Source of the DNA: Vibrio tapetis subsp. tapetis
GTDB lineage: Bacteria; Pseudomonadota; Gammaproteobacteria; Enterobacterales; Vibrionaceae
DNA: 64,000 nucleotides
Assembly: GCF_900233005.1 (NCBI RefSeq)
Contig: NZ_LT960612.1
Coordinates: 806,001 to 870,000 of the forward strand
Reading direction: 5' to 3'
Part shown: one piece after another, positions 35,837-43,853 of the stretch
How positions within the stretch are numbered: the first letter of the stretch is position 1
How the letters are laid out: each line of letters begins with the position of its first letter
Program-made: the position numbers and the translations under genes
The notes under the pieces: model-generated
What the model saw: only the letters and a program-made list of their open reading frames with translations
Told to the model about the DNA's origin: nothing
Database searches by the model: none

Positions 35837-37894
35837 GTGAACAGTCGGAATTGGAATAAAGGCAATACTCTGATTATCAGTGCAATATTGTCTGGCGTGT
35901 TAGTGGGTTGTGGTAGCAGTGGAAGCTCCTCTAGTGAATTGCAACCTGTCGTGGATGATAAACCCGTCGTCACGCCTTATGCCTGCCTTGATAGCACGGA
36001 ACAAGCGGTTAACGATTTACGTATTTATCAAGTGATGGTGGAGAGCTTTGTCAGTGGAGACGATACCATAGGCCACGGTACGGGATACGGAACGAGCCAG
36101 CATAATGGTGATATCCAAGGCATCATTGACTCGCTCGATTACGTTGAGTCACTTGGCATGAACGCGATTTGGCTTACGCCTATTTTCAATTCTGTTGCTA
36201 TCGATGGACAAAATCACTGGGCAGATAGGTTAGACGCGACGGGATATTTTGCGACCGATTATTTTGCAATAGATCCTCGATTTGGCACGATGGAAAAAGC
36301 CAAAGAACTGGTCGAAAAAGCACACGCCAAAGGTTTATATGTCTTCTTTGATGGGGTGTTTGGTCACCATAAGGAAAACGTTGTTGCTTCTCCGACTGGA
36401 AAGCGACCGGTTGGTAAAAGTAACCCCGTTTCGTATCCAGAAAGTTTAGCCTTCTATCAAGAGGTCGCCGAATACTGGGTCACGGAGCTTAAAATTGATG
36501 GCTGGCGTTTAGACCAAGCCTATCAAGTACCAACGGACGCTTGGAGCCAAATTCGCAAAACGGTCGACCAAGCATCTGCCAGTGTGACTTACCAGAACAA
36601 AGAGGGCAAGACGGTGAACCCGCTCGGCTACATGGTGGCCGAAATTTGGAATAACGAGAGTTATATTAAGCAAACGGGCTATGGTGAAACGAATGCGCCA
36701 GCATTGTGCTCAGCGTTTGATTTCCCTGTTCGTTATCGTGTGGTCGAAACTTTCGCTGTGAATGAAAGTGGCGTTGGTGGTAAAGGAGGTGATTGGCTTA
36801 ATGAAGGCATGAGTTTACACCAAACCTACCCGGATCACGCCAAGCCCAATTTGATGATAGGCAACCATGATTTGGTTCGATTTGGTGATCTAATACAAAG
36901 GGGAGAATTGGGCCAGCCAACAGAGGCGAAGTACTGGCAACGTTACCGTGCTGCTTTGTCGTTTCAAGCGGCTTATACTGGACCAATCACGATGTACTAC
37001 GGCGATGAAATTGGCGATCAATTAGATGGGTATGCTAATAAAGTTGAAACCGATTGTGCAGTGCAGGGGTTATGTGAAGATCACGTAGCGAGAACCGATG
37101 GTAAAGTTGCTGGCGTTAATGCGACATTGAATCGTGATCAAGCAGCACTAAAGAACTACGTGACGTCATTGATGAAGCTACGTGCCGAACACCCAGCCCT
37201 ATATTCAGGAAAACGCGTTAATGTTATTGCGTCTAAGCAGGCCTATGTAGACCACAAACAATTTGGCACTGACACGGTACTTTATGTCGTCAGCACCAGT
37301 GACCAAGCTCAGACCTTGACCATAACGGGCGAGCAAATAGGTTCTGCGGGAAAATTGGTTGACCTACAAAGTCGCGATGAGTTGGCTTTGGCCTCTGGTC
37401 ACTACACGATCACGTTAGCGCCATTCGAAGCCCGTTTTTTAAAGGTTGATACACCGAACTCAGTGGGGCCGATAGCAAGCTCTACGTCTAACGGTGCGAT
37501 TGATGGGGATGCCTTTATGGCAAAATGTGATAATCCGTTATCTGATGAGGCAGGTCCGGTCAGTAACGCGTTATACGTTGTTGGTGATTTTTCTGACTCC
37601 AACTGGAAACACGTCGAGGGACGTAAGCTAACGCATAGGGGAAATGGCGTTTATCAAATGACATTCACCGAAAAGCCGGGCAGTTACAAAATGCAATATG
37701 CGACCAAGGGATGGCGTTCTCAGTACACTGCTGAGGGGATGGGCTTAAAATTGGGCAAAGAAACGGCGCTAATGAACGGCGGTTACGGTAAAGATACCGT
37801 TGCGTCGTTGATTGATGGCGGTGAATACGTCTGGAGTTTAAAGTTTGACGACTCCGGTAACCCCACCTCTGTGATGGTCGCGCAATGTCAGTAA
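35837..37894 (+). CDS. Alpha-amylase family (GH13) lipoprotein
   Basis: 685 residues from GTG with AGGGGAAG upstream. The lipobox is VLVGC (Cys at about 25) followed by a Ser/Gly linker. The GH13 barrel (about 65-440) has all catalytic residues: nucleophile Asp226 in DGWRLDQ, acid/base Glu269 in VAEIW and Asp345 in IGNHDLVRF. A C-terminal all-beta domain follows (about 455-535), then a CBM-like module (about 575-685: VSNALYVVGDFSDSNWK). It should degrade alpha-glucans at the cell surface or in the periplasm. No MalT box was seen upstream. A terminator follows. Confidence 0.9.
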   Translation: MNSRNWNKGNTLIISAILSGVLVGCGSSGSSSSELQPVVDDKPVVTPYACLDSTEQAVNDLRIYQVMVESFVSGDDTIGHGTGYGTSQHNGDIQGIIDSLDYVESLGMNAIWLTPIFNSVAIDGQNHWADRLDATGYFATDYFAIDPRFGTMEKAKELVEKAHAKGLYVFFDGVFGHHKENVVASPTGKRPVGKSNPVSYPESLAFYQEVAEYWVTELKIDGWRLDQAYQVPTDAWSQIRKTVDQASASVTYQNKEGKTVNPLGYMVAEIWNNESYIKQTGYGETNAPALCSAFDFPVRYRVVETFAVNESGVGGKGGDWLNEGMSLHQTYPDHAKPNLMIGNHDLVRFGDLIQRGELGQPTEAKYWQRYRAALSFQAAYTGPITMYYGDEIGDQLDGYANKVETDCAVQGLCEDHVARTDGKVAGVNATLNRDQAALKNYVTSLMKLRAEHPALYSGKRVNVIASKQAYVDHKQFGTDTVLYVVSTSDQAQTLTITGEQIGSAGKLVDLQSRDELALASGHYTITLAPFEARFLKVDTPNSVGPIASSTSNGAIDGDAFMAKCDNPLSDEAGPVSNALYVVGDFSDSNWKHVEGRKLTHRGNGVYQMTFTEKPGSYKMQYATKGWRSQYTAEGMGLKLGKETALMNGGYGKDTVASLIDGGEYVWSLKFDDSGNPTSVMVAQCQ

Positions 37895-37956
37895 GGATGA
37901 TGCGTGATACTTGCTCGTTAGTCGTTTTCGCTATGAAATAGCCAAGCCGCACTAGT

Positions 37957-37998
37957 CTATTAGCTGCACTGGCCTATTAGCTACATCTGTCTATTAGC
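37957..37998. repeat. Short 17-bp tandem repeat, 2.5 copies
   Basis: CTATTAGC recurs at 37957, 37974 and 37991 with exact 17-bp spacing and partly conserved spacers. It lies in the 3' untranslated region of the GH13 gene, just before its terminator. Confidence 0.7.
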
Positions 37999-38050
37999 CT
38001 CACCGTCTTTTAGAATTCAATTTATTGAGTTAAAGGTGGTGAGGTTTTTT
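37998..38050 (+). terminator. Terminator after the GH13 gene
   Basis: CCTCACC (37998-38004) pairs with GGTGAGG (38038-38044), with a longer partly paired interior and a seven-T tail. Confidence 0.65.
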
Positions 38051-38085
38051 TCGCTGTAAAGTATGACGTTGTGCTCTAAGTTACG

Positions 38086-38991
38086 TTAGCCAAAAAAACC
38101 AACCGGGAGGAAAAAATCTAATTCGAATTTTTCATCATCGGCAAGAAAGTGGTTTTTCCGATAATGTACATAAGCAGGAGATGCCATCATTTTAAGGCCG
38201 GACTTAGGCAGCCAATGCTCTTGAATTAAGCTAATTTGTGGTAACAGTTCCCCATATACGCCATACAATGAAAACTTGGCGTATAGTCCTCCGGGGATGG
38301 TCAGTTGATTGACCAGCCCTCGTTGCGGGATTGGCTTATCAATCTCGACGCACGCGACATAACGACATTGATCTAACTCGACCCATGCCGGGTTTGAATG
38401 ATGAATACCAAATTGCCCAGAAAAGTCTCGTTCTTCACTGCTAGCCCAGGCTTTGAGTAACTGCCAAGGTTGCCTGATAGAGCGGTTATAGCCTGTATGA
38501 CGAATGTAAGCCACATTACGTTCAGGTACTTGGGTGATCTCTGGGGTCGGTAATCGACTGACGTCTATACGACGATAACACCGAGCCACTTCTTCGTTTT
38601 TTAAGTAGGGTTTGTCTTGATGCTGACGGTTTCCTTTGCGCCATTCTCCTGGGGACACGGCAAACGTGCTCTTGAACGCACGGCTAAAAGACGAGACGGA
38701 ACTAAAACCACTTCTTTCAGCAATATCGAATATCGACGAGCGGGCATCAAACATCAGTTGGTTGGCGGCATACTCCATTCGAGTACGGCGGATATACTGG
38801 TGGACAGGTTCACCGACGATTTGTTTGAAAATTCGGTGAAAATGCTGCTCGGAATAGGCGGCTACCTTAGCTAGATCTGCAGCTAACAGTTCGCGACTAA
38901 TATCTTGATGAATATAATACAGTACGTCGTTAATCCGCGACAGATTCTGAGGTGGAGTTGGGTCGACCGGGCTCGATTGGTTATTCAACAT
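38086..38991 (-). CDS. AraC-family regulator with GyrI-like effector domain
   Basis: 301 residues from the ATG at 38991. The frame is open to 39135, but that would overlap the divergent gene and lacks family similarity. The AraC helix-turn-helix pair is N-terminal (about 20-120: LAADLAKVAAYSEQHFHRIFKQ, SIFDIAERSGFSSVSSFSRAFKSTFAVSPGEWRK). The C-terminal half (about 145-300) is a GyrI-like small-molecule-binding domain (VAYIRHTGYNRSIRQPW, GGLYAKFSLYGVYGELLPQI). This is the Rob/SoxS-like arrangement. It is divergent from an aminotransferase gene and may regulate it. Confidence 0.85.
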   Translation of the reverse strand: MLNNQSSPVDPTPPQNLSRINDVLYYIHQDISRELLAADLAKVAAYSEQHFHRIFKQIVGEPVHQYIRRTRMEYAANQLMFDARSSIFDIAERSGFSSVSSFSRAFKSTFAVSPGEWRKGNRQHQDKPYLKNEEVARCYRRIDVSRLPTPEITQVPERNVAYIRHTGYNRSIRQPWQLLKAWASSEERDFSGQFGIHHSNPAWVELDQCRYVACVEIDKPIPQRGLVNQLTIPGGLYAKFSLYGVYGELLPQISLIQEHWLPKSGLKMMASPAYVHYRKNHFLADDEKFELDFFLPVGFFG

Positions 38992-39063
38992 ACAAAAGTC
39001 ACCGGATAGCATAAATGGACATACATTAAAGCATAAACGGACACTTGAAAGGCGGATTATTTT

Positions 39064-39080
39064 TGTATCCTGTGGATACA
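39064..39080. promoter_or_regulatory. 7-bp dyad in the promoter region of the aminotransferase gene
   Basis: TGTATCC-TGT-GGATACA, perfect arms, 22 bp before the start codon at 39103 and about 70 bp from the AraC-type start. It is a candidate operator. The binding protein is not known. Confidence 0.4.
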
Positions 39081-39102
39081 CAATTGAGTCACGGAAAGCC
39101 AG

Positions 39103-40257
39103 ATGGAAACCACTTACGCCTTGCAACAGATCCAATCGTCCTATATTCGAGAGATATTAGAAGCGGCGACAAACCCTAACGTTATTTCACTGGCTGGTGG
39201 TCTACCTGACCAAGCGACATTCCCAATTGAATTGATGAAGCCAACATTGGAAGGACTGTCGGCAATGCCGGAGGTATTCCAATATGGAGAAACCGCGGGC
39301 TATGGGCCTCTAATCAAGCACCTTACGGCTTTATATGAACTACCTGAGCACCATAAGGCGATGGTTACAACGGGCTCTCAGCAAGGTTTAGACTTGATTG
39401 CCCGTGCTTACGTAAACCCTAATGATACCGTTGCAATGGAAGCGCCATGCTACCTTGGTGCCATGCAGGTGTTTGGTATGTGCCAGGCGAATATTGTGAC
39501 TGTTGACCAAAACAATCACGGCCCGGAGTTGGAACAACTTGAACGTTGTTTCAAAGAGCAAAGCCCTAAAATATTCTATGCGGTACCAGATTTCCATAAT
39601 CCAACAGGAGTGTGTTGGTCATTAAAGACCCGCAAACGTGTTGCTCAGCTATGCGAACAGTACAATGTGACTCTTATTGAAGACTCACCGTATCGTGAAA
39701 TTCGTTTTTCTGGAGAAGCGTTACCCTTGGTTTCAAGCTTTTGCCCCGATCATGCCATTGTATTGCGCTCGTTCTCCAAAATTGCCTCTCCTGGCCTCCG
39801 TATTGGGGTGGTAACGGGTAAAGCGTCATACATCGAGCCCATGATCAAAGTGAAACAAGGCGCCGATTTACATTCAAGCGTACCGATGCAAGCGCTGCTT
39901 TTAGGGTTATTAGAGCACCCTGAATTTGACAAGCACATTAAAAAAATTGGTGACTTATATCAGACGAGATGTAATAAATTGACTGATGAACTGGCTGCCC
40001 AGTTACCAAGCTCGTGTTCCTTTTCACTTGTTGAAGGCGGTATGTTTGTTTGGGTGACGGTGCCAGAATGCGACACTTTTGAGTTGGCAAAAACATTGCT
40101 TAAGTCTGGAGTCGCGGTAGTACCTAGCGCGGTGTTTTATCCGAAAGGCACCAAGGTGCAATCGGCATTAAGACTTAACTTTACCAACTCCTCATTGGAT
40201 GAATTAGAACTTGGAGTGACCAGAATTAAGCAGGCGTTGGTTCAGTCAGTTTCTTGA
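39103..40257 (+). CDS. PLP-dependent aminotransferase, fold type I (2-aminoadipate-aminotransferase-like)
   Basis: 384 residues without the MocR DNA-binding domain. The aspartate-aminotransferase fold is evident from NVISLAGGLPDQATFP at the start, QYGETAGYGPL, TTGSQQGLDLIARAY and DFHNPTGVCWS. The PLP-lysine motif is LRSFSKIASPGLRIG and the substrate-carboxylate Arg lies in LRLNFTNSS. It transfers amino groups between amino acids and 2-oxo acids; LysN-like or aromatic/branched specificity cannot be told. A terminator follows. Divergence from the AraC/GyrI gene suggests control by a metabolite. Confidence 0.9.
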   Translation: METTYALQQIQSSYIREILEAATNPNVISLAGGLPDQATFPIELMKPTLEGLSAMPEVFQYGETAGYGPLIKHLTALYELPEHHKAMVTTGSQQGLDLIARAYVNPNDTVAMEAPCYLGAMQVFGMCQANIVTVDQNNHGPELEQLERCFKEQSPKIFYAVPDFHNPTGVCWSLKTRKRVAQLCEQYNVTLIEDSPYREIRFSGEALPLVSSFCPDHAIVLRSFSKIASPGLRIGVVTGKASYIEPMIKVKQGADLHSSVPMQALLLGLLEHPEFDKHIKKIGDLYQTRCNKLTDELAAQLPSSCSFSLVEGGMFVWVTVPECDTFELAKTLLKSGVAVVPSAVFYPKGTKVQSALRLNFTNSSLDELELGVTRIKQALVQSVS

Positions 40258-40289
40258 TTGCTTTATCATTTGGCGACCACTAGATCAAA

Positions 40290-40318
40290 ACAGCCCACGA
40301 GTCAGTGGGCTGTTTTTG
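40290..40318 (+). terminator. Terminator after the aminotransferase gene
   Basis: Arms ACAGCCCAC and GTGGGCTGT with a 6-nt loop and a T run. It may also serve the convergent ECF operon (A run before the stem). Confidence 0.85.
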
Positions 40319-40341
40319 TTGAAGTGTATCCAGTAAAAACC

Positions 40342-41190
40342 TTAGCCAAATGGGTACCAAAATAGTTCGGTTTCTAGGTAGCGTTTTGCAATGGCAGCAA
40401 TAACTGCAGTCATCGCTGTTGCTATCACGATTACATCCACTTTGTTAAGGGGCTTAAGGCTGTACCAATGACGACTTTTATGGCGGCCAAAACCTCGTAA
40501 CGTCATGGCATTGGAAATCTCTTCTGCTCTATCTAAGCTTGAGAAAATCAACGGCCCAAGAATACTGGCGACGTTTTTCATTCGAGTAAAGAATGGGGCA
40601 TTACGGGATAGATCCACACCTCGTGCTTGCTGGGCGTGCATAATGTTAATGAAATCTTTTTTTACTTCAGGCAGGTATCGCAAAGTCAAACTGACCGCAT
40701 AGGCTATTTTGTACGGTACACCTAAACGATTTAAGCTCGCTGCAAATTCCGTAGGATGAGTAGTGAAGACAAATACCAACGCCATTGGGAACATGCTGAA
40801 GTATTTAAGCGTTACGGTGATCAGGTAGTACAAGGTTTCCTGCGTGAGGGAATAGCTCCCCCAAAGTGGCACCAATACGGTGTGACTGCCTATGAACTCA
40901 CTCCCTTGAGTTGGAGCAAGTAAAAACATAAATAATGCGTTCAAAGACAGTACTGTTCCCGTGCCAATAAGTAACGGTTTATAGACGTTGAAGGGCACAC
41001 GACTCATGCGCAGTAGTGTCATACCCAATAAGATCATGCCAGCAATAATACGGACATCAAAGGTCGTCAATACCACGGTAACCCAAGCAACGAACATGAC
41101 AAATTTAGTGATGCCGTTTAAATGGTGCAGAGGTGAGCCGGTATTGACATAGTTGATGCCAAATTTCATTTTAGAGACGCGCTGACTCAT
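40342..41190 (-). CDS. ecfT: Energy-coupling factor transporter T subunit (EcfT)
   Basis: 282 residues, about six membrane helices and the EcfT coupling motif ARG in HAQQARGVDL, with a second basic segment near AMTLRGFGRHKSRH. EcfT links the membrane S component to the two ATPase domains. It overlaps the ATPase gene by 4 bp (ATGA). It closes the three-gene ECF operon. The substrate depends on the S gene. Confidence 0.9.
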   Translation of the reverse strand: MSQRVSKMKFGINYVNTGSPLHHLNGITKFVMFVAWVTVVLTTFDVRIIAGMILLGMTLLRMSRVPFNVYKPLLIGTGTVLSLNALFMFLLAPTQGSEFIGSHTVLVPLWGSYSLTQETLYYLITVTLKYFSMFPMALVFVFTTHPTEFAASLNRLGVPYKIAYAVSLTLRYLPEVKKDFINIMHAQQARGVDLSRNAPFFTRMKNVASILGPLIFSSLDRAEEISNAMTLRGFGRHKSRHWYSLKPLNKVDVIVIATAMTAVIAAIAKRYLETELFWYPFG

Positions 41191-42884
41191 GCTACATGCC
41201 CCTGTTCGCCAGAGATAAAGTGCTGCATAAACTCATCGGTTTGTTCAATGCCAGCTTTAATGGCGAGTTCATATAGGCTTGTGGGCGCTAAATTCGCTTT
41301 GCAAAGCAGTTCAGGTCGGCTGAAAACAGAAGTCACAGGTGCGTCTGCGATGAGTTGGTTGTCTGCAATAACAATAGATCTTGTGGTGTATTCTAGAACG
41401 AGGTGCATGTCATGAGAAATGATGAGTACCGTTAAGCCAAGATCGTTGTTCAGTTCTTTAATGAAGCTGAGCATGGAGGTGTAGTTGCGATAATCTTGAC
41501 CTGCTGTCGGCTCATCAAGAATGAGTAACTCAGGTTCTAAAACCAAGATTGAGGCAATAGTGACGCGCTTTTTTTGGCCATAGCTGAGTGCTTCAATTGG
41601 CCAGTGTCGATATTTGCTTAAGCCACAAAGAGTAAGGGCTTTGGTTACTTTAGTTTCAATACTTGCTTCGTCCATGCCTTTATTGCGAAGACCGAAAGCG
41701 ATTTCATCAAAAATCATATGGTGGGAGATCATATGATTTGGGTTTTGCATCACGACGCCAACTTTGGCACTGCGCTCAAATATTGATAGCTCAGACAAAT
41801 CTTGCCCGTTCATAATGATTTGACCTGCATCCGGTTCTAACACACCCATAATCAGTTTGGTTATGGTCGACTTACCTGAACCATTTTTACCTAATATTGA
41901 AACGAATTCGCCTCTATTGATGTGGAACGACACGTTTTCTAATGCGTTTTTTTCGCCATCATATGAATAGGTTAACCCGTGAGATTCGAGCAACCTTTCT
42001 TGTTGCACGCTCACGCTTTCTATTGGTCTTTGGTGGAACCACTGGTCGATACATTGTTGATGCGGCGTGACGTCAAATTCAGCAAAGTTCGACAAAGATT
42101 CGTGTGCTTGTACTTGGCATTGAGCTCTTTTTAAAGCCGACAAAAACAGAGGCTCACGAATGCCGTGCTCGGATAAAAGCGAAGAATGGAGCAATTCGTT
42201 TGGTTTGAGATCCGCGATGATTGCTCCCGCGTCCATAAGAACGATGCGATCTACTGGGCGGTGTAGCACGTCTTCTAAACGATGCTCAATGATGATGGTG
42301 GTCTTGCCACTTTTCAGGTGCAAATCGTCGATGATTTCTATGGTCGCTTTGCCCGTTTTCGGATCAAGGCTCGCTAGTGGTTCATCAAATAGCAAGATAT
42401 CGACATCATCGACCATAACACCGGCTAAAGAAACTCGCTGCTTTTGCCCCCCTGAAAGGTCATGAGGAGAGTGCTCTAGTAGATCATCTAAATCGACCAT
42501 GCGGGCCGTTTTTTCTACCAGTTCAAGCATTTCGCTATGTTCAATTAGCTGGTTTTCAAGAGCAAAGGCAATGTCTTCTGCAATGCTTAAACCAACAAAC
42601 TGGCTGTCGGTATCTTGTAATACGGTGCCAACTTGCTCGGTAAATTGATGCAACTTCATATTGGCCGTGTCTTGGCCGTTTATGGTTAACGACCCAGAGA
42701 TTTCGCCTTTGATAGCGTGAGGGATCAAGCCATTTAAGCACTGACCAAGGGTAGATTTGCCACTGCCACTTGGCCCGATAATTAAGATTTTCTCTCCTTT
42801 CTCTATCCTTAGATTGATATGTTTTAATGTCGGTTTATCCAGAGACTCATATCTAAAAGAGAAGTCAGAAAATTCAATAGTCAT
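41187..42884 (-). CDS. ecfA: Fused double ATPase of the ECF transporter (EcfA-EcfA')
   Basis: 565 residues with two ABC domains. The first (about 1-225) has Walker A GPSGSGKSTL, signature LSGGQKQR and Walker B ILLFDEP. The second (about 300-540) has GKNGSGKSTI, signature LSYGQKKR and LLILDEP. It energises uptake by the ECF complex. It lies between the S gene (3-bp gap) and ecfT. Fused ATPases of this sort occur in group I or standalone ECF systems of gamma-proteobacteria and firmicutes. Confidence 0.93.
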   Translation of the reverse strand: MTIEFSDFSFRYESLDKPTLKHINLRIEKGEKILIIGPSGSGKSTLGQCLNGLIPHAIKGEISGSLTINGQDTANMKLHQFTEQVGTVLQDTDSQFVGLSIAEDIAFALENQLIEHSEMLELVEKTARMVDLDDLLEHSPHDLSGGQKQRVSLAGVMVDDVDILLFDEPLASLDPKTGKATIEIIDDLHLKSGKTTIIIEHRLEDVLHRPVDRIVLMDAGAIIADLKPNELLHSSLLSEHGIREPLFLSALKRAQCQVQAHESLSNFAEFDVTPHQQCIDQWFHQRPIESVSVQQERLLESHGLTYSYDGEKNALENVSFHINRGEFVSILGKNGSGKSTITKLIMGVLEPDAGQIIMNGQDLSELSIFERSAKVGVVMQNPNHMISHHMIFDEIAFGLRNKGMDEASIETKVTKALTLCGLSKYRHWPIEALSYGQKKRVTIASILVLEPELLILDEPTAGQDYRNYTSMLSFIKELNNDLGLTVLIISHDMHLVLEYTTRSIVIADNQLIADAPVTSVFSRPELLCKANLAPTSLYELAIKAGIEQTDEFMQHFISGEQGHVA

Positions 42885-42887
42885 GCT

Positions 42888-43446
42888 TTACTCGGCTTCA
42901 GACAGGTTTTGGCTTTGTTGCTTGCGCTTGGCAACGGATTTCAAAATGAAGTAACCCACAACTGAAATTAAAACAGCATTACCCGATGCGATGATCGTGA
43001 GCTGAGTGAAGACTTTGGTGAAAGGTTCGGCGTACAAAATGGTGTCTAAAAAAGCGGAGCAACCGTACCCAATCACATTACCAACAAGAGCTAGCCCTGC
43101 AAATAACACGATATCTTTGACGGGTAATTGGCCTTGTTCAAGGCGGTGCTTAGTGAGGATAGGAAATAGCCCGATGATCAAGCCTACGATGCCAGAACCC
43201 AGAACCCAGTACCCATGTGATCCAAACGCCCCAACCTGCAAATAGATCGGTTACCCAGTGACCAATGAACCCCACCAAAAAGCCAACAATTGGGCCAAAC
43301 AGTACAGAGAAAAGCGCCAATACGGCCATTGCCGGTTTTAATGTGGTGTTGGCAAATACGGGAATACCAAACATCGGCAGTCCACCGATGCCGTATAACG
43401 CTGCGCCAATGGCAATGACAACAACGGTTTTTGCTGTGAAATTCAT
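42888..43446 (-). pseudogene. ECF transporter S component (PF07155/UPF0397-like), broken by a 7-bp duplication
   Basis: The first 60-odd codons ([20 protein letters not shown]... to [12 protein letters not shown]) and the last 110 ([14 protein letters not shown] onward) are in different frames. At the joint there is an exact 7-bp tandem duplication (43194-43200 and 43201-43207). Removing one copy restores [13 protein letters not shown] and a 183-residue protein with about six helices, the family size. Relatives are annotated as riboflavin-type or methionine-precursor-type S components; the substrate here is not determinable. Without this subunit the T and A subunits would lack specificity. 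Confidence 0.88.
43194..43214. repeat. 7-bp tandem repeat at the frame break of the ECF S gene
   Basis: AGAACCC occurs twice in tandem (43194-43207), and the next unit AGTACCC is a one-base variant, so the run is 2.9 units of 7 bp. Slipped-strand gain or loss of one unit would switch the frame. Confidence 0.85.
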
Positions 43447-43517
43447 AGGAAATCCTTGAGGTTAAAAATGTGCGAGGTGCTAAACCAAGGCGCGAATTCT
43501 ACCTTTTTTTGCTTGCT

Positions 43518-43549
43518 CATTCTAGATGTGTGTCTAGACATCTAGAATG
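43518..43549. promoter_or_regulatory. Candidate operator of the ECF operon: 12-bp inverted repeat
   Basis: CATTCTAGATGT (43518-43529) and ACATCTAGAATG (43538-43549) are perfect reverse complements with an 8-bp spacer that itself carries most of a third TCTAGA. There is no T run, so a protein-binding site is likelier than a terminator. It is 70 bp upstream of the S gene start. Confidence 0.55.
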
Positions 43550-43791
43550 ATGAATGGACGTGCAATGAGGCTGATTGCAAGCACAGATATTCGATATTTT
43601 TCGGGTTAATAGTCCTCGAATCTGGATTGAGGTGCGGATTTAGGCATTAAATTATTAGTTATTGGTGCAAATTAAGTGTACGAATGTTGCAATAAAGTAA
43701 CACTTAATTGCGAGGCATTTTGTATATATCAACATTTTACCGTGTATTTATGGTTTGTTCTTCTAAAGTTGTTTTACGAGTGAAGTTAAGT

Positions 43792-43812
43792 GTTCGAGAA
43801 TTCCTCTCGAAC
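43792..43812 (+). promoter_or_regulatory. Small hairpin in the chitinase leader
   Basis: GTTCGAGA and TCTCGAAC (8-bp arms, 5-nt loop) lie 41 bp upstream of the chitinase start, without a T run. It may affect mRNA stability or be an operator. Confidence 0.35.
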
Positions 43813-43853
43813 GCCATTAATTTATAAAACAATAAGTTAAGGAACGGACAGTT

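Noticed and set aside
37957..37998. 17-bp repeat as an attachment site
   Set aside because: Only 2.5 imperfect copies are found, with no integrase or island border nearby.
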